This document shows positions 41,766 to 49,568 of a stretch of 64,000 nucleotides of DNA, piece after piece. The position numbers were made by a program, and so were the translations under genes. Origin of the DNA: Microbacterium sp. Yaish 1. GTDB taxonomy: Bacteria; Actinomycetota; Actinomycetes; Actinomycetales; Microbacteriaceae. A model generated the notes under the pieces. It saw nothing but the letters and a program-made list of their open reading frames with translations. It made no database searches and was not told where the DNA came from. Position 1 is the stretch's first letter. Each line of letters opens with the position of its first letter. Location of the stretch: positions 1,157,557-1,221,556 of the forward strand of contig NZ_NPMR01000002.1 of the NCBI RefSeq assembly GCF_002245215.1. The letters are read 5' to 3'.

Positions 41766-41792
41766 AAGGGCCCCCGCTCAGCGGGGGCCCTT
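41766..41792 (+). terminator. Intrinsic terminator behind lanA
   Basis: AAGGGCCCCCGC-TCA-GCGGGGGCCCTT, perfect 12-bp arms and a three-base loop, 44 bp after the lanA stop. It closes the lanKC-lanA transcript with no further gene in it, and on the other strand ends the tRNA-Tyr transcript eight bases after its 3' end. Confidence 0.88.
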
Positions 41793-41799
41793 CTCGATG

Positions 41800-41881
41800 T
41801 GGCGAGTGAGGGATTCGAACCCCCGAATGCAATGCAGTCTGATTTACAGTCAGATCCCTTTGGCCGCTTGGGTAACTCGCC
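41800..41881 (-). tRNA. tRNA-Tyr (GTA)
   Basis: An 82-base class II tRNA: acceptor GGCGAGT/ACTCGCC, anticodon stem-loop TCTGA-CTGTAAA-TCAGA with anticodon GTA, a variable arm (CTGCATTGCA) and T arm CGGGGGTTCGAATCCCTC. Discriminator A; CCA not encoded. No duplicated 3' end was noticed nearby, so there is no sign that it served as an attachment site for the lanthipeptide locus. Confidence 0.94.
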
Positions 41882-41974
41882 AGTGCGCACCCGCCCGGCT
41901 TGTGCAGTCGACCGGAGGCGCGAGAACCCATATTACCCCCTGTGACCGCGTGCTCCGAACCACGGCGAGGGCCG

Positions 41975-42466
41975 TCAGTCGTCCTCGCCGATGACCCGTT
42001 CGACGAAGGCCTCGGTGCGGTGGCGCGTGCCGTCGATCCGGCGATCGACGCTCGCGCGGATCTCGCTGGGCGCGAGCGGCCCGGCGATCCGCACGTTGTC
42101 GTGACATCCGAGGTCGGCGCAGATGTACGTGCCGATCGTGTCACCGGCATCGCCGGCCGGTCCGGCCTTGCGCGCGCTGAAGAGGGTGACCTGGTCGCCG
42201 GGCTGCATGGTGTGGCAGAGGTTGCACAGCGCGGAGCGCGCACGCGAGCTTCCGGATGCTGCACGCAGCACGACCCCGACCGGGCCGCCCTCGCGTTGCG
42301 TGATGACGTATCCCCGCTCGCGCGAGTTCGGATCCCGCCAGGCGAGGAAGTCGAGGTGGTCCCAGTCGAGCAGCATGAAGTCGATCGGCATCGCCATGAT
42401 CCGGCGGTCATCGACCGTCGCGTTCACGAACGAAGCGCGGACTTGGTCCTCGGTCAGAGCTTGCAC
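41975..42466 (-). CDS. FBP-domain protein (FusB/EF-G-binding-like zinc protein)
   Basis: A 163-residue protein of the actinobacterial FBP group. The C-terminal treble-clef zinc finger is visible as CNLCHTMQPGD and CADLGCHDN (C-x2-C and C-x4-C). The N-terminal half carries MPIDFMLLDWDHLDFLAWRD. FusB-type relatives bind EF-G and relieve fusidic-acid inhibition; whether this one touches translation is unknown. GTG start at 42466, chosen because the family opens with a short segment before TEDQVRASF. Confidence 0.8.
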   Translation of the reverse strand: MQALTEDQVRASFVNATVDDRRIMAMPIDFMLLDWDHLDFLAWRDPNSRERGYVITQREGGPVGVVLRAASGSSRARSALCNLCHTMQPGDQVTLFSARKAGPAGDAGDTIGTYICADLGCHDNVRIAGPLAPSEIRASVDRRIDGTRHRTEAFVERVIGEDD

Positions 42467-42527
42467 GCGTTCCAGCCTACGAAGCGCACGGCATCCGCGG
42501 GCCGCGTGCGCGGACGCCCTCCCGCGG

Positions 42528-43910
42528 TCACTGCGATGCGACCCATGCCTGCCAGTCGGCCTCGGTGAAGTCCGTGCTGTCGACGAAGAATCCGCCGCCG
42601 AGGACCGAATCCACTGCCATCGTCCAGGCCGACCCGTCATAGGCATCGGCGTAGGCGTAGAACGAGCCCGCGGCGTCGTAGGCCAGATACGCGTCCTTGC
42701 TGCGCAGCGCCTCATCGCTGAAAGCACCCATCCCCTGTGCGGCGATGGCGGCCTTCACCTCGGGTCGGAGGTAACCGGGCTCGGCGAGGCCCGATTTCCA
42801 TTCGACGAAGCGGGCGAACCCCTCGTGGACCGCGACGGGCGGTGCGATGAACGACCCGGGCGCGGCCGTGTTGTGGAGGGCGTGTGCGAACTCGTGGACG
42901 AACACCTTGTCGCGACCCGACGCGCTGCCCGGGCCCATCACGATGAGCGTTCCGGACGTATCGGATCCCGTCGCGATCGCGGGATCGAGGAAGCGCTGCG
43001 CGATCTGCGGGCGCAGGGTCGGACGGGCATAACCGGCGACATCCATGTCCCACGGCGTGCCCTTGCCGTACTGCCAGCGCTGGAAGCGGTCATCGTCGTC
43101 GGTGATCGCCGATACGAAGCCGTCCTGCGTCGGCTCGCCGCCGAGGGCGCGGATCGTGTCGAGCGCGATGACGGCCGATCGCTCGGCCGCATCCGCGTTC
43201 TGATCGACCAGTTCGGCCTCGTCGCTCATCCCGAACAGGACGACGTGGTCGCGCTTGGCCACGTGGATCTCACCCTCGTCCCACGGGTTCGGCTCGCGCG
43301 CGGGGACGATGGACGTGATCGTGGCGGGCTCGGGCGGTTCCGTCTGCTCGTACCGGTCGAACGACCGGCTGGGGACGGTACCGGGCTCGAACGTCACGGT
43401 GTAGGCGAAGCCCTGAATGAGGTCGAGACCGGCGTCACGGTCACCGTCGCCTCGCTGCGGCTGCGCCGCGAAAGCATACTGAGCGCCGAGGATGACCTCG
43501 ATGGTGCCGGTCTCGTCGACGTCGAAGTCCGACGGCGCGATCGCCGCGACATCCCACCCGATCTTGCTGGAGTTGTCCCACCACAGCGCGAGCTGCGTCG
43601 CCGCGTCACCCGTGGCGTGAGCGAGGAACCGCTCACGGTCTTTGTCGCGCATGGCGGCGTTCATCTCGGCGAATGTGGCACTGGTGGGAGTCGCGAGGTC
43701 GTTGTCGGCCCACGGTGCCCACCCGACCGGAACATCGGCCGTCGGGCCGGTCTCGGGCGTCCGCGGCCACAGCACGACGCCCGCGGCGGCGGTCATCAGC
43801 AGCGCGCCGACGCCGAGGGAGGCGATGACGATCTGCATCGTGCGCGCCGCACGGTTGCGGGGCTTGCGCTCCGGTGCCTCGGTGGCCGGCGCTGAGGTCG
43901 TGTCGGTCAT
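42528..43910 (-). CDS. Membrane-anchored gluzincin-type metallopeptidase
   Basis: A 460-residue protein with a cytoplasmic lead, one transmembrane helix at about residues 27-47, and a large extracytoplasmic part. The zinc site is HEFAH at 339-343 (KVFVHEFAHALHN) with the likely third ligand Glu363 in VHEGFARFVEW. This is the peptidase-MA-like gluzincin layout. The region between helix and peptidase (residues 70-200) looks like an NTF2/DUF4878-type domain (FAEMNAAMRDKDRERFLAHA). Substrate unknown. Its start overlaps the stop of the DUF2510 gene by four bases, so the two are made together. Confidence 0.82.
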   Translation of the reverse strand: MTDTTSAPATEAPERKPRNRAARTMQIVIASLGVGALLMTAAAGVVLWPRTPETGPTADVPVGWAPWADNDLATPTSATFAEMNAAMRDKDRERFLAHATGDAATQLALWWDNSSKIGWDVAAIAPSDFDVDETGTIEVILGAQYAFAAQPQRGDGDRDAGLDLIQGFAYTVTFEPGTVPSRSFDRYEQTEPPEPATITSIVPAREPNPWDEGEIHVAKRDHVVLFGMSDEAELVDQNADAAERSAVIALDTIRALGGEPTQDGFVSAITDDDDRFQRWQYGKGTPWDMDVAGYARPTLRPQIAQRFLDPAIATGSDTSGTLIVMGPGSASGRDKVFVHEFAHALHNTAAPGSFIAPPVAVHEGFARFVEWKSGLAEPGYLRPEVKAAIAAQGMGAFSDEALRSKDAYLAYDAAGSFYAYADAYDGSAWTMAVDSVLGGGFFVDSTDFTEADWQAWVASQ

Positions 43911-45064
43911 CGGGTGTCCGCCTTCGAGATGAGGATGATGCGGCGTTCGGAGTCGGTCGTCAGCTCGCCGCCGACGCCCGTCGAGGCGAGAACGAAGACG
44001 TAGTCGGTGCCGCCCGAAGAGATGAGGTACTGCTCGAGGGGTGCCGGGGTGTTGGGGTCGTTGTGCCACCCCATCAGATCGGTGAGGGGCGCAGCCTGGC
44101 CGATGACGGGGAACCCGGCGGCGAGGGCGTCGATGTCGATGCCGTCGTCGAAGGAGGTCGAGGTGCCGCCGCTCAGGCAGACCGCGGCCAGCACGCCCTC
44201 GGTGCGCGCGATCTCGGACAGCTGCGACAGCACGACGTCGGAGGTGTAACAGGCCTGATCGATACGGGCGGGCTCGAAGCTCGTCGTCGCGACGACCGCT
44301 CCGTCGTACGCCGACGCCGAGGCGGCGCCCGTCACCCGCCAGGGACCGATGGCCGTCGGCGTCTCTCCCTGACGCGCGCCGGAAGGCACGTCGTCGCCGT
44401 AGTAATAGGGACGGGTCAGCCAGATCTCGCGGGTCGAGGTCGCCGTCTGCGGCGTGCCGTCGACGGTGAAGGTATAGGTCATGTCGACCAGTGCTTTGGC
44501 GGTGTCTGCGCCGCTGGGCGACTCGTAGCCGGCGGTGCCGTTGGTTCCATAGAGGATGCCGCGCCTGTCGTACTCGATGGAGAGGTCGAGCACCTCCGCG
44601 GCGCGCGCATCGCCGAACAGGGGCGTCGCCGACCCCGAGATCGCGATGTAGCCGGGCGAGGCGTACTGCGTCCAGCCGGGATCGTCGGCTGTGGCAGCGG
44701 CGAGGAAGCCGTCGACGACATCCGGCGCCTCCGAGGTCGCGGCGGCGTTGGCCGAGACGACGGTCCAGCCGACGTACCCGGCTGCGCCGCCGACGATGAG
44801 GAGCGTGGCCGCCAGCACGATCCAGGTCGCTCGCGTCATCACCTTCCGCCCGGGGTTTCTGGGCGCGGGACCGGGCGCGGGATCGGGCGCGGGATCGGGG
44901 GCCGTCGCCGGTGCGGCATCCGGCGCCGACTGCTCCGCAGTGGGGTACGGCGAGACGTGATCGGTCCATCGCTGGCCGTCCCAGTACCTCAGCTGCTGCT
45001 GTCCCGATGGGTCGGGATGCCAGCCGGCCGGCGCGGTCGGAACAGAGTCCGGCACGTCGTTCAC
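43907..45064 (-). CDS. DUF2510 membrane protein paired with the metallopeptidase
   Basis: A 385-residue protein with DUF2510 at the N-terminus (PAGWHPDPSGQQQLRYWDGQRW), a Pro/Ala/Asp repeat linker (PDPAPDPAPGPAP), a transmembrane helix near residue 82 (TWIVLAATLLIVGGAAGYVGW) and an external domain of about 290 residues. Visible pieces include LYGTNGTAGYESP and AVCLSGGTSTSFDDGID. The external part has no catalytic motif I recognise. GTG start at 45064. It precedes the metallopeptidase gene with an ATGA overlap and may be its partner, regulator or substrate. Confidence 0.75.
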   Translation of the reverse strand: MNDVPDSVPTAPAGWHPDPSGQQQLRYWDGQRWTDHVSPYPTAEQSAPDAAPATAPDPAPDPAPGPAPRNPGRKVMTRATWIVLAATLLIVGGAAGYVGWTVVSANAAATSEAPDVVDGFLAAATADDPGWTQYASPGYIAISGSATPLFGDARAAEVLDLSIEYDRRGILYGTNGTAGYESPSGADTAKALVDMTYTFTVDGTPQTATSTREIWLTRPYYYGDDVPSGARQGETPTAIGPWRVTGAASASAYDGAVVATTSFEPARIDQACYTSDVVLSQLSEIARTEGVLAAVCLSGGTSTSFDDGIDIDALAAGFPVIGQAAPLTDLMGWHNDPNTPAPLEQYLISSGGTDYVFVLASTGVGGELTTDSERRIILISKADTR

Positions 45065-45187
45065 ACGTCCCCCTTGCCCCGGCCGCGAGCACCGCCGGTT
45101 CGAGACGATGCTATTGGCATGCGCGAAGTGGCTCGTACACCTGCTTTTCCGCGCCGGATCTGCTAGTCGTGACAGACGCCCCCGGCG

Positions 45188-45511
45188 TCAGATGAACCAG
45201 CCGTTCAGGAATCCGGTCCCCAGCAGCACCTGCCCCCAGCCGAGGACCAGTGCCACCACGGGCCACCCGTATCCTCCGCGGTCACCGCGCGCCGCGATCA
45301 GCCCGATGATGCCGAGCACGCCGCCGAGGGCGCCTGCCGCGATCGAGATCGGCAGGGCGATGAACAGCATCCATCCCCAGAGCGGATCCACGGTGTACCC
45401 GAGGATGACCACGACAACGACCGGGAGGATGCCGATGCCCGCGAGGATCGTCGCGGCGATTCCCCACCCGCGGCCGCGGCGCCGGGGCCGGTCGGCGGGC
45501 TCACTCGTCAT
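45188..45511 (-). CDS. Small membrane protein, 107 aa
   Basis: An Arg-rich start (SEPADRPRRRGRGW) is followed by three hydrophobic segments: GIAATILAGIGILPVVVVVI, WMLFIALPISIAAGALGGVL and YGWPVVALVLGWGQVLLGTG. Resembles DUF4190-like small membrane proteins, but the match is by general layout only. Monocistronic between the DUF2510 and GNAT genes. Confidence 0.7.
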   Translation of the reverse strand: MTSEPADRPRRRGRGWGIAATILAGIGILPVVVVVILGYTVDPLWGWMLFIALPISIAAGALGGVLGIIGLIAARGDRGGYGWPVVALVLGWGQVLLGTGFLNGWFI

Positions 45512-45559
45512 GGCGCGAGCCTAGCGTCCCCCGGCGCGAGACTACGGGCGCGGCTGAGG

Positions 45560-46054
45560 TCAGCGGACCATGCGGGCTTCCGTGATAGCGGGAGCCATCG
45601 GGTCGACCTTCTCCATACCGTCGAAGGCGAATCCGTTCCGAAGGTAGAAGGCGATCGCTCGCGGATTCTGCTTGGCGACCCACAGAGTCGCGGATGCTGC
45701 GCCGAGCGCCGAGTCCAGGAGCGCCTGGCCCGCCCCCGTGCCGTGATGAGCAGCGGAGACATAGATCGCGTAGAGGTGGGTGTCACACCCTGGCTTCTCG
45801 ACACGGTCGGCAGAGCTCGGACCCGCGAGAGCGAATCCCACGAGGTGACCGCCATGCTCGGCGACTCGCACCGTGACGGTGGGCGCGGGATCGTTGAGGA
45901 TCTGATTCCACATCCGATGTCGCGAGGCGACGTGTTCTGCGTCGAAGAACCCAGCCGGCAGGAGGTGCTCGTACGCCTCTTGCCAGGTGGCGACATGGAG
46001 TTCGGCGAGCAGCGCTGCCTCACCGGCGGCGGGCTCTCGGATCACGAAGCTCAT
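45560..46054 (-). CDS. GNAT-family N-acetyltransferase
   Basis: A 164-residue GNAT. The acetyl-CoA-binding motif A is HLYAIYVSAAHHGTGAGQALLDSAL (the V-x-x-x-x-x-G-x-G/A pattern), preceded by GHLVGFALAGPS and followed by WVAKQNPRAIAFYLRNGF, the usual motif B. WQEAYEHLLPAGF near the N-terminus is common in this subgroup. ATG at 46054 starts the family core and has AGGGTGGGG upstream; longer in-frame extensions lack support. Substrate unknown. Confidence 0.88.
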   Translation of the reverse strand: MSFVIREPAAGEAALLAELHVATWQEAYEHLLPAGFFDAEHVASRHRMWNQILNDPAPTVTVRVAEHGGHLVGFALAGPSSADRVEKPGCDTHLYAIYVSAAHHGTGAGQALLDSALGAASATLWVAKQNPRAIAFYLRNGFAFDGMEKVDPMAPAITEARMVR

Positions 46055-46122
46055 GTACCCCACCCTGACAGGGATGCCCGCCGTCGTGGCAGGGCGCACG
46101 GCGGCTCGGTAGGCTGAGCGGC

Positions 46123-46611
46123 ATGGCAGATTCCTCGTTCGACATCGTCAGCAAGATCGATCGCCAGGAGGCCGACAACGCGCTGAACCAGGCCCGCAAG
46201 GAGGTCGAGCAGCGCTACGACTTCAAGGGCACCGATGCCTCCATCGAGTGGTCGGGCGAGTCGATCCTCATCAAGGCGAACTCCGAAGAGCGCGCCAAGG
46301 CCGTGCTCGACGTCTTCCAGACGAAGCTCATCAAGCGGGGCATCTCGCTCAAGAGCCTCGACTCGGGCGAGCCCACCGCTTCCGGCCGCGAGTACCGCAT
46401 CGTCTCGACGCTGAAGGAGGGCATCTCGTCGGAGGATGCCAAGAAGATCAGCAAGATGATCCGCGACGAGGGCCCGAAGTCGGTCAAGTCGCAGATCCAG
46501 GGCGATGAGCTGCGCGTGCAGTCGAAGTCGCGCGACGACCTGCAGGAAGTGCAGCGGATGCTGAAGGCCGCCGACCTCGACGTCGACCTCCAGTTCGTCA
46601 ACTACCGCTAG
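46123..46611 (+). CDS. YajQ-family nucleotide-binding protein
   Basis: A 162-residue UPF0234/YajQ protein with the standard opening [33 protein letters not shown], and the closing LQFVNYR. Two ferredoxin-like halves are expected. Some homologues bind cyclic di-GMP and act as cofactors of LysR regulators; in others binding of tRNA or nucleotides has been suggested. Nothing in this context says which applies. Stand-alone gene, length typical. Confidence 0.94.
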   Translation: MADSSFDIVSKIDRQEADNALNQARKEVEQRYDFKGTDASIEWSGESILIKANSEERAKAVLDVFQTKLIKRGISLKSLDSGEPTASGREYRIVSTLKEGISSEDAKKISKMIRDEGPKSVKSQIQGDELRVQSKSRDDLQEVQRMLKAADLDVDLQFVNYR

Positions 46612-46783
46612 GACGCCCACCTCACCACCCAGCCGACTGAGCTAGCGGATCAGCTCCCCTCGTAGAAATCACGCCATCCCCCGGGTGATTCCGCCATGCG
46701 CGGGATCAAGAGGACGTCGTGAAGGGCCGACCCATGTCGGAGGTTGCTGGTCTACTATCCGTACAAGGGATGAGGAGATGACC
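46612..46783. other. Boundary stretch upstream of an unknown two-gene module
   Basis: 172 bp without a gene. Base composition falls towards its right end (TCTACTATCCGTACAAGG near 46751-46768), where the promoter of the module must lie. TCCCCCGGGTGATT near 46677-46690 and the sequence GAGCTAGCGG on the left show no clear repeat or attachment core. Confidence 0.4.
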
Positions 46784-46981
46784 ATGGCACCTGTTATCCA
46801 GATCTCGGAGTCGGACCTGCGAGACCGGCTCTCATCGATCCTTGGGTCGCTCGGGTTGAGTTCATACCAAGAGTTCCGGTCCAGGGCAGAAGCGAACATG
46901 TTGGAAGACCGGGAATGGGCCGCCCGAGACGAACTTGATTCGATCGCATACCTGCTGGGCGAGAACCACCTCACCGATTGA
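46784..46981 (+). CDS. Small protein of unknown family, first gene of a two-gene module
   Basis: A 65-residue, mostly helical acidic protein (ISESDLRDRLSSILGSLGLS, RAEANMLEDREWAARDELDS). ATG at 46784 is preferred because GAGGAG ends six bases before it; an in-frame ATG at 46778 has no spacing. Its stop TGA is immediately followed by the ATG of the next gene, so the pair is coupled. Lower GC and different codon use from the neighbouring genes suggest transfer. The small-then-large layout resembles toxin-antitoxin or immunity pairs, but I recognise neither family. Confidence 0.65.
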   Translation: MAPVIQISESDLRDRLSSILGSLGLSSYQEFRSRAEANMLEDREWAARDELDSIAYLLGENHLTD

Positions 46982-47692
46982 ATGAACGTTCTCGGGCAGG
47001 CCCAAGAGCTCGCCGCTCGCCTCGAAGAAACTATCCGTTGCTCCCTTCCGGGCGATACTCCGATACGTGCGCAGCAAGTTCCCTCGACGGGAAGAGTCCG
47101 AGTATCGGCAGTTGACGCCCTCGGATCTATTGAGCCGGCCCGTCTGCCTCTCTTCGTGGCCGGCGAGCATCTGGCCAATTGGACGTTCTACTTTTTCACC
47201 GACGTGTCCTCCGAGGGTTTCCTGCGCGTCGACCAGATGCGAATCGCTCTGTACTCGGTTTTCGAGCCGCCTCCTATTGCTCGGCTCGAGTACGAGTCGA
47301 GCACTACCGGTCCACCCGTCAGCCACTGGCAGTTTCACGGGGAGCGCGGCGCGTTATCGTTTGTGCTTGCCCGAGCACATCAGAAAGGAAAGAAGGGGAG
47401 CGCCCCGATGTCGCTCTCATCGCTACACTTTCCGACTGGCGGCCGACGCTTCAGGCCTGGTGTAGAAGACTTCATTCAGTTCCTCATCGATGACTGTGGC
47501 TTCGACCGTCAGCCTGCCTGGCGACGAGCGATTGAGGATGGGCGCGAGATCGCACGCCGGTTCCAAGTTCGCACCATCGCTCGCGACTACCAAGCCGAGG
47601 TCGCGCAGGTCCTCCGCGACCGGGGCTGGCATGTGGAGCCACCCAACGAGTTCGACGAGCATGAGAGTGTCGAAGCGCTGCGAGAATACTAA
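46982..47692 (+). CDS. Hypothetical protein, 236 aa, second gene of the two-gene module
   Basis: A soluble protein without recognised motifs. The N-terminal two thirds look beta-rich (RVRVSAVDALGSIEPARLPL, ANWTFYFFTDVSSEGFLRVD, PPVSHWQFHGERGALSF). The C-terminal third is helical and charged (GFDRQPAWRRAIEDGREIAR, DYQAEVAQVLRDRGW). The DNA is visibly less GC-rich than the flanks and uses rarer codons such as TTG, ATA and CAA. Start ATG abuts the upstream stop. Could be the effector of a small defence, toxin or restriction-related pair; no function is claimed. Confidence 0.62.
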   Translation: MNVLGQAQELAARLEETIRCSLPGDTPIRAQQVPSTGRVRVSAVDALGSIEPARLPLFVAGEHLANWTFYFFTDVSSEGFLRVDQMRIALYSVFEPPPIARLEYESSTTGPPVSHWQFHGERGALSFVLARAHQKGKKGSAPMSLSSLHFPTGGRRFRPGVEDFIQFLIDDCGFDRQPAWRRAIEDGREIARRFQVRTIARDYQAEVAQVLRDRGWHVEPPNEFDEHESVEALREY

Positions 47693-48122
47693 GCCCGAAG
47701 CCGAACCGCCCAAACCGCGTGAGGCTGATGAGGCTGAGCTCAGCGCATCGCAGCCCTGGTGCGCGCCTCTCGCACCGTGCCCCACCATCTGCGTGCTTGC
47801 TCACTGGCACTATCAAGCCCGTAGGGTGTGCACCCCCGAGCCCCGACACCCGTGACGCGACAGATCGACGCTCCGCGGCGCCGACCCGCAGCAGCGGCGA
47901 GGCGCCGTCGAGGCGCGGAATGAGAGTGGGAAGCGCGCGCACGACTCGCGGCGCCGCGGGATCCGTCGTTAGCAGAATGTCGAGAGCCGACGTCGCGATC
48001 TGATCGAACGGCGTTCGCACGGAGGTCAATCGCATGGCCGGGTTTCCTGCCTTCGGCCAAGAGGAAGCCATCGTACGACGCCCGGCGGACACGCCTCGGT
48101 GACGGACCGATACCGTGTGCGC
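47693..48122. other. 430-bp stretch without an intact gene
   Basis: Codon patterns on both strands are poor and no ribosome binding site leads an ORF. The only recognisable content is a LacI C-terminal remnant (47895-48035). The part from 47693 to 47890 shows nothing I can identify. Together with the module to its left it looks like a scar of past insertion and deletion. Confidence 0.55.
47895..48035 (-). pseudogene. Remnant of a LacI-family regulator (C-terminal end only)
   Basis: On the minus strand, 48032 down to 47913 encodes LTSVRTPFDQIATSALDI and onwards to ALPTLIPR. Over 39 residues this differs from the end of the intact LacI gene at 48356-49375 at only four positions. Upstream of the fragment the similarity stops abruptly and there is no helix-turn-helix, and downstream it runs on without the matching stop codon. 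It is therefore a broken paralogue or a partial duplication, in the same orientation as the intact gene and about 320 bp from its end. Confidence 0.82.
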
Positions 48123-48278
48123 ATGGCAAACTTCGACCTCGTTTGGGTCATCTCGATCACCGCGGGACTGCTCGGCCTCATCATCACCCTGCTGGTCGCG
48201 TACTGGGTGATCCGGCTCGCCGTCACACACGCCCTCCGCTCGCATGCACTGTGGGCGCAAAACGGCGGCGACCGCTGA
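48123..48278 (+). CDS. 51-residue single-pass membrane peptide
   Basis: ATG at 48123 opens a 51-codon ORF with one clear transmembrane helix (VWVISITAGLLGLIITLLVA, then YWVIRLAV) and a polar tail (SHALWAQNGGDR). Codon use is like the host. No strong ribosome binding site precedes it. Many actinobacteria carry such small membrane peptides; its reality is moderately supported by the hydrophobic design in a GC-rich frame. Confidence 0.5.
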   Translation: MANFDLVWVISITAGLLGLIITLLVAYWVIRLAVTHALRSHALWAQNGGDR

Positions 48279-48355
48279 CGTCCGTGATCCGCGTACAGCT
48301 TCGACTGAGTAGGCACCAGACCTCGGGTCGGACCTGAAGCACCCCAATCCGCAAC

Positions 48356-49375
48356 TCAGCGGCGCGGGGCCGTCGACGCGCGCGGAATGAGGGTGGGCAG
48401 CGCGCGTACGATCTGCGGCGTCGCGGGATCGGTCGTCAGCAGGATGTCGAGCGCCGACGAGGCGATCTGGTCGAATGGCGTCCGCACCGACGTCAGCGGC
48501 ACGGGCAGGCGTGACACGAGCGGGATGTCGTTGTACCCGACGATCGAGAGGTCCTTCCCCGTCTCGAGCCCCATGGATCGCGCGACGCTGAGCACTCCGA
48601 TCGCGAGATTGTCGTTGGCCGCGAAGACAGCGGTCGGACGAGAGCGACCGGCCAGGAGTGTCTCAGCGGCCTCCATCCCGTGGTCGAGGCCGTAGCCGAC
48701 CGCCATCACCCGCTCCTCGGGCAGGTCGACGCCGGCTTCAGCGAGAGCACGGTTCGCGCCACTGCGCCGGTCGCGCCCGCTCGAGGTGAACCAGGGGCCC
48801 GTGACGACGGCGATGTCGCGGTGTCCGAGGTCGAGCAGGTGCCGCATCGCGAGATAGCCGCCGGTCTCGTCGTCGCCGAGCGAGGCGGGGCTGACCCCGT
48901 CGGTCCGCAGCGCGAGCACGTGGGGAATGCCGCGCTCGCGCAGCGACGCCGGCAGCGAGTCGTCGATGCGGGCGGTCGCGAGCACGAGCCCGTCGACGTT
49001 CCGGTCGAGCAGAGTCTCGGTCGCGCGGCGCTCCTCGTCGCCGTCGTCGCCGCACGTCGCGACGACCGCGAAGTAGCCCCGCTGTCGCGCGGCCCGCTCG
49101 ACCGCCTCGAACATGAGCGCCATGACCGCGTCGGTGAGTCTCGGCACCAGGACGCCGATCGTTCCCGTGGCGCCACGGCGGAGCCCCGAGGCGAAGACAT
49201 TCCGGCGATAGCCGAGCTCCTCCGCGATTGCGCGAACACGTTCGGCCGTCGCCGACCGAGAGGGCGGAGTGCGGTCGTCGAGGATGCGGCTCACAGTCGA
49301 GATGCTGACGCCCGAGGCCGTCGCGACGTCTTTGAGCGTCACGACGTGTCTGACGTTCCGGTCACCCTCGGCCAT
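48356..49375 (-). CDS. LacI-family transcriptional repressor
   Basis: A 339-residue regulator. The helix-turn-helix and hinge are at the N-terminus (VTLKDVATASGVSISTVSRI, AEELGYRRNVFASGLRRG), followed by a periplasmic-binding-protein-like sensor domain (IGVLVPRLTDAVMALMFEAV, DGLVLATARID, VFAANDNLAIGVL, DLSIVGYNDIPLVS). Divergent from the aldolase and transporter genes, with three AACGTT-centred sites in the gap, so it most likely represses them until a sugar acid or similar inducer binds. Start ATG 49375; the domain itself begins 12 codons later. Confidence 0.93.
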   Translation of the reverse strand: MAEGDRNVRHVVTLKDVATASGVSISTVSRILDDRTPPSRSATAERVRAIAEELGYRRNVFASGLRRGATGTIGVLVPRLTDAVMALMFEAVERAARQRGYFAVVATCGDDGDEERRATETLLDRNVDGLVLATARIDDSLPASLRERGIPHVLALRTDGVSPASLGDDETGGYLAMRHLLDLGHRDIAVVTGPWFTSSGRDRRSGANRALAEAGVDLPEERVMAVGYGLDHGMEAAETLLAGRSRPTAVFAANDNLAIGVLSVARSMGLETGKDLSIVGYNDIPLVSRLPVPLTSVRTPFDQIASSALDILLTTDPATPQIVRALPTLIPRASTAPRR

Positions 49376-49431
49376 GTCCTGCCTCCCTCGCCGAGCCTAC
49401 CCGTGACCCACCCAGCCGCGAGAACCTTCCC

Positions 49432-49503
49432 GAGAACGTTCCCGAATCGCTTGACATCGATCGCGAGCGGGTCCAAACTGCAAACGTTCCCGCAAACGTT
49501 ATT
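49432..49503 (+). promoter_or_regulatory. Promoter with three LacI-type operator sites
   Basis: A -35 box TTGACA at 49451-49456 and -10 CAAACT at 49474-49479 are 17 bp apart. AACGTT-centred sites occur at 49432-49443 (GAGAACGTTCCC), 49480-49491 (GCAAACGTTCCC) and 49492-49503 (GCAAACGTTATT). Two sit at or just after the transcription start and one lies upstream of the -35. This is a classical repressor layout for the divergent LacI protein. Confidence 0.75.
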
Positions 49504-49568
49504 GGTTTCGGGATCAGCCAACCGGCACCTCCCGATCTCGACGACGAGACCTCACTCAAGGAGACGAC

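Noticed and set aside
46621-46650. On the minus strand TAGCTCAGTCGG resembles the D arm of a tRNA, suggesting a tRNA relic or attachment site at the edge of the foreign patch.
   Set aside because: Only about 12 bases match; the D stem does not close properly and there is no anticodon or T arm, and no direct repeat of it was seen on the far side of the module.
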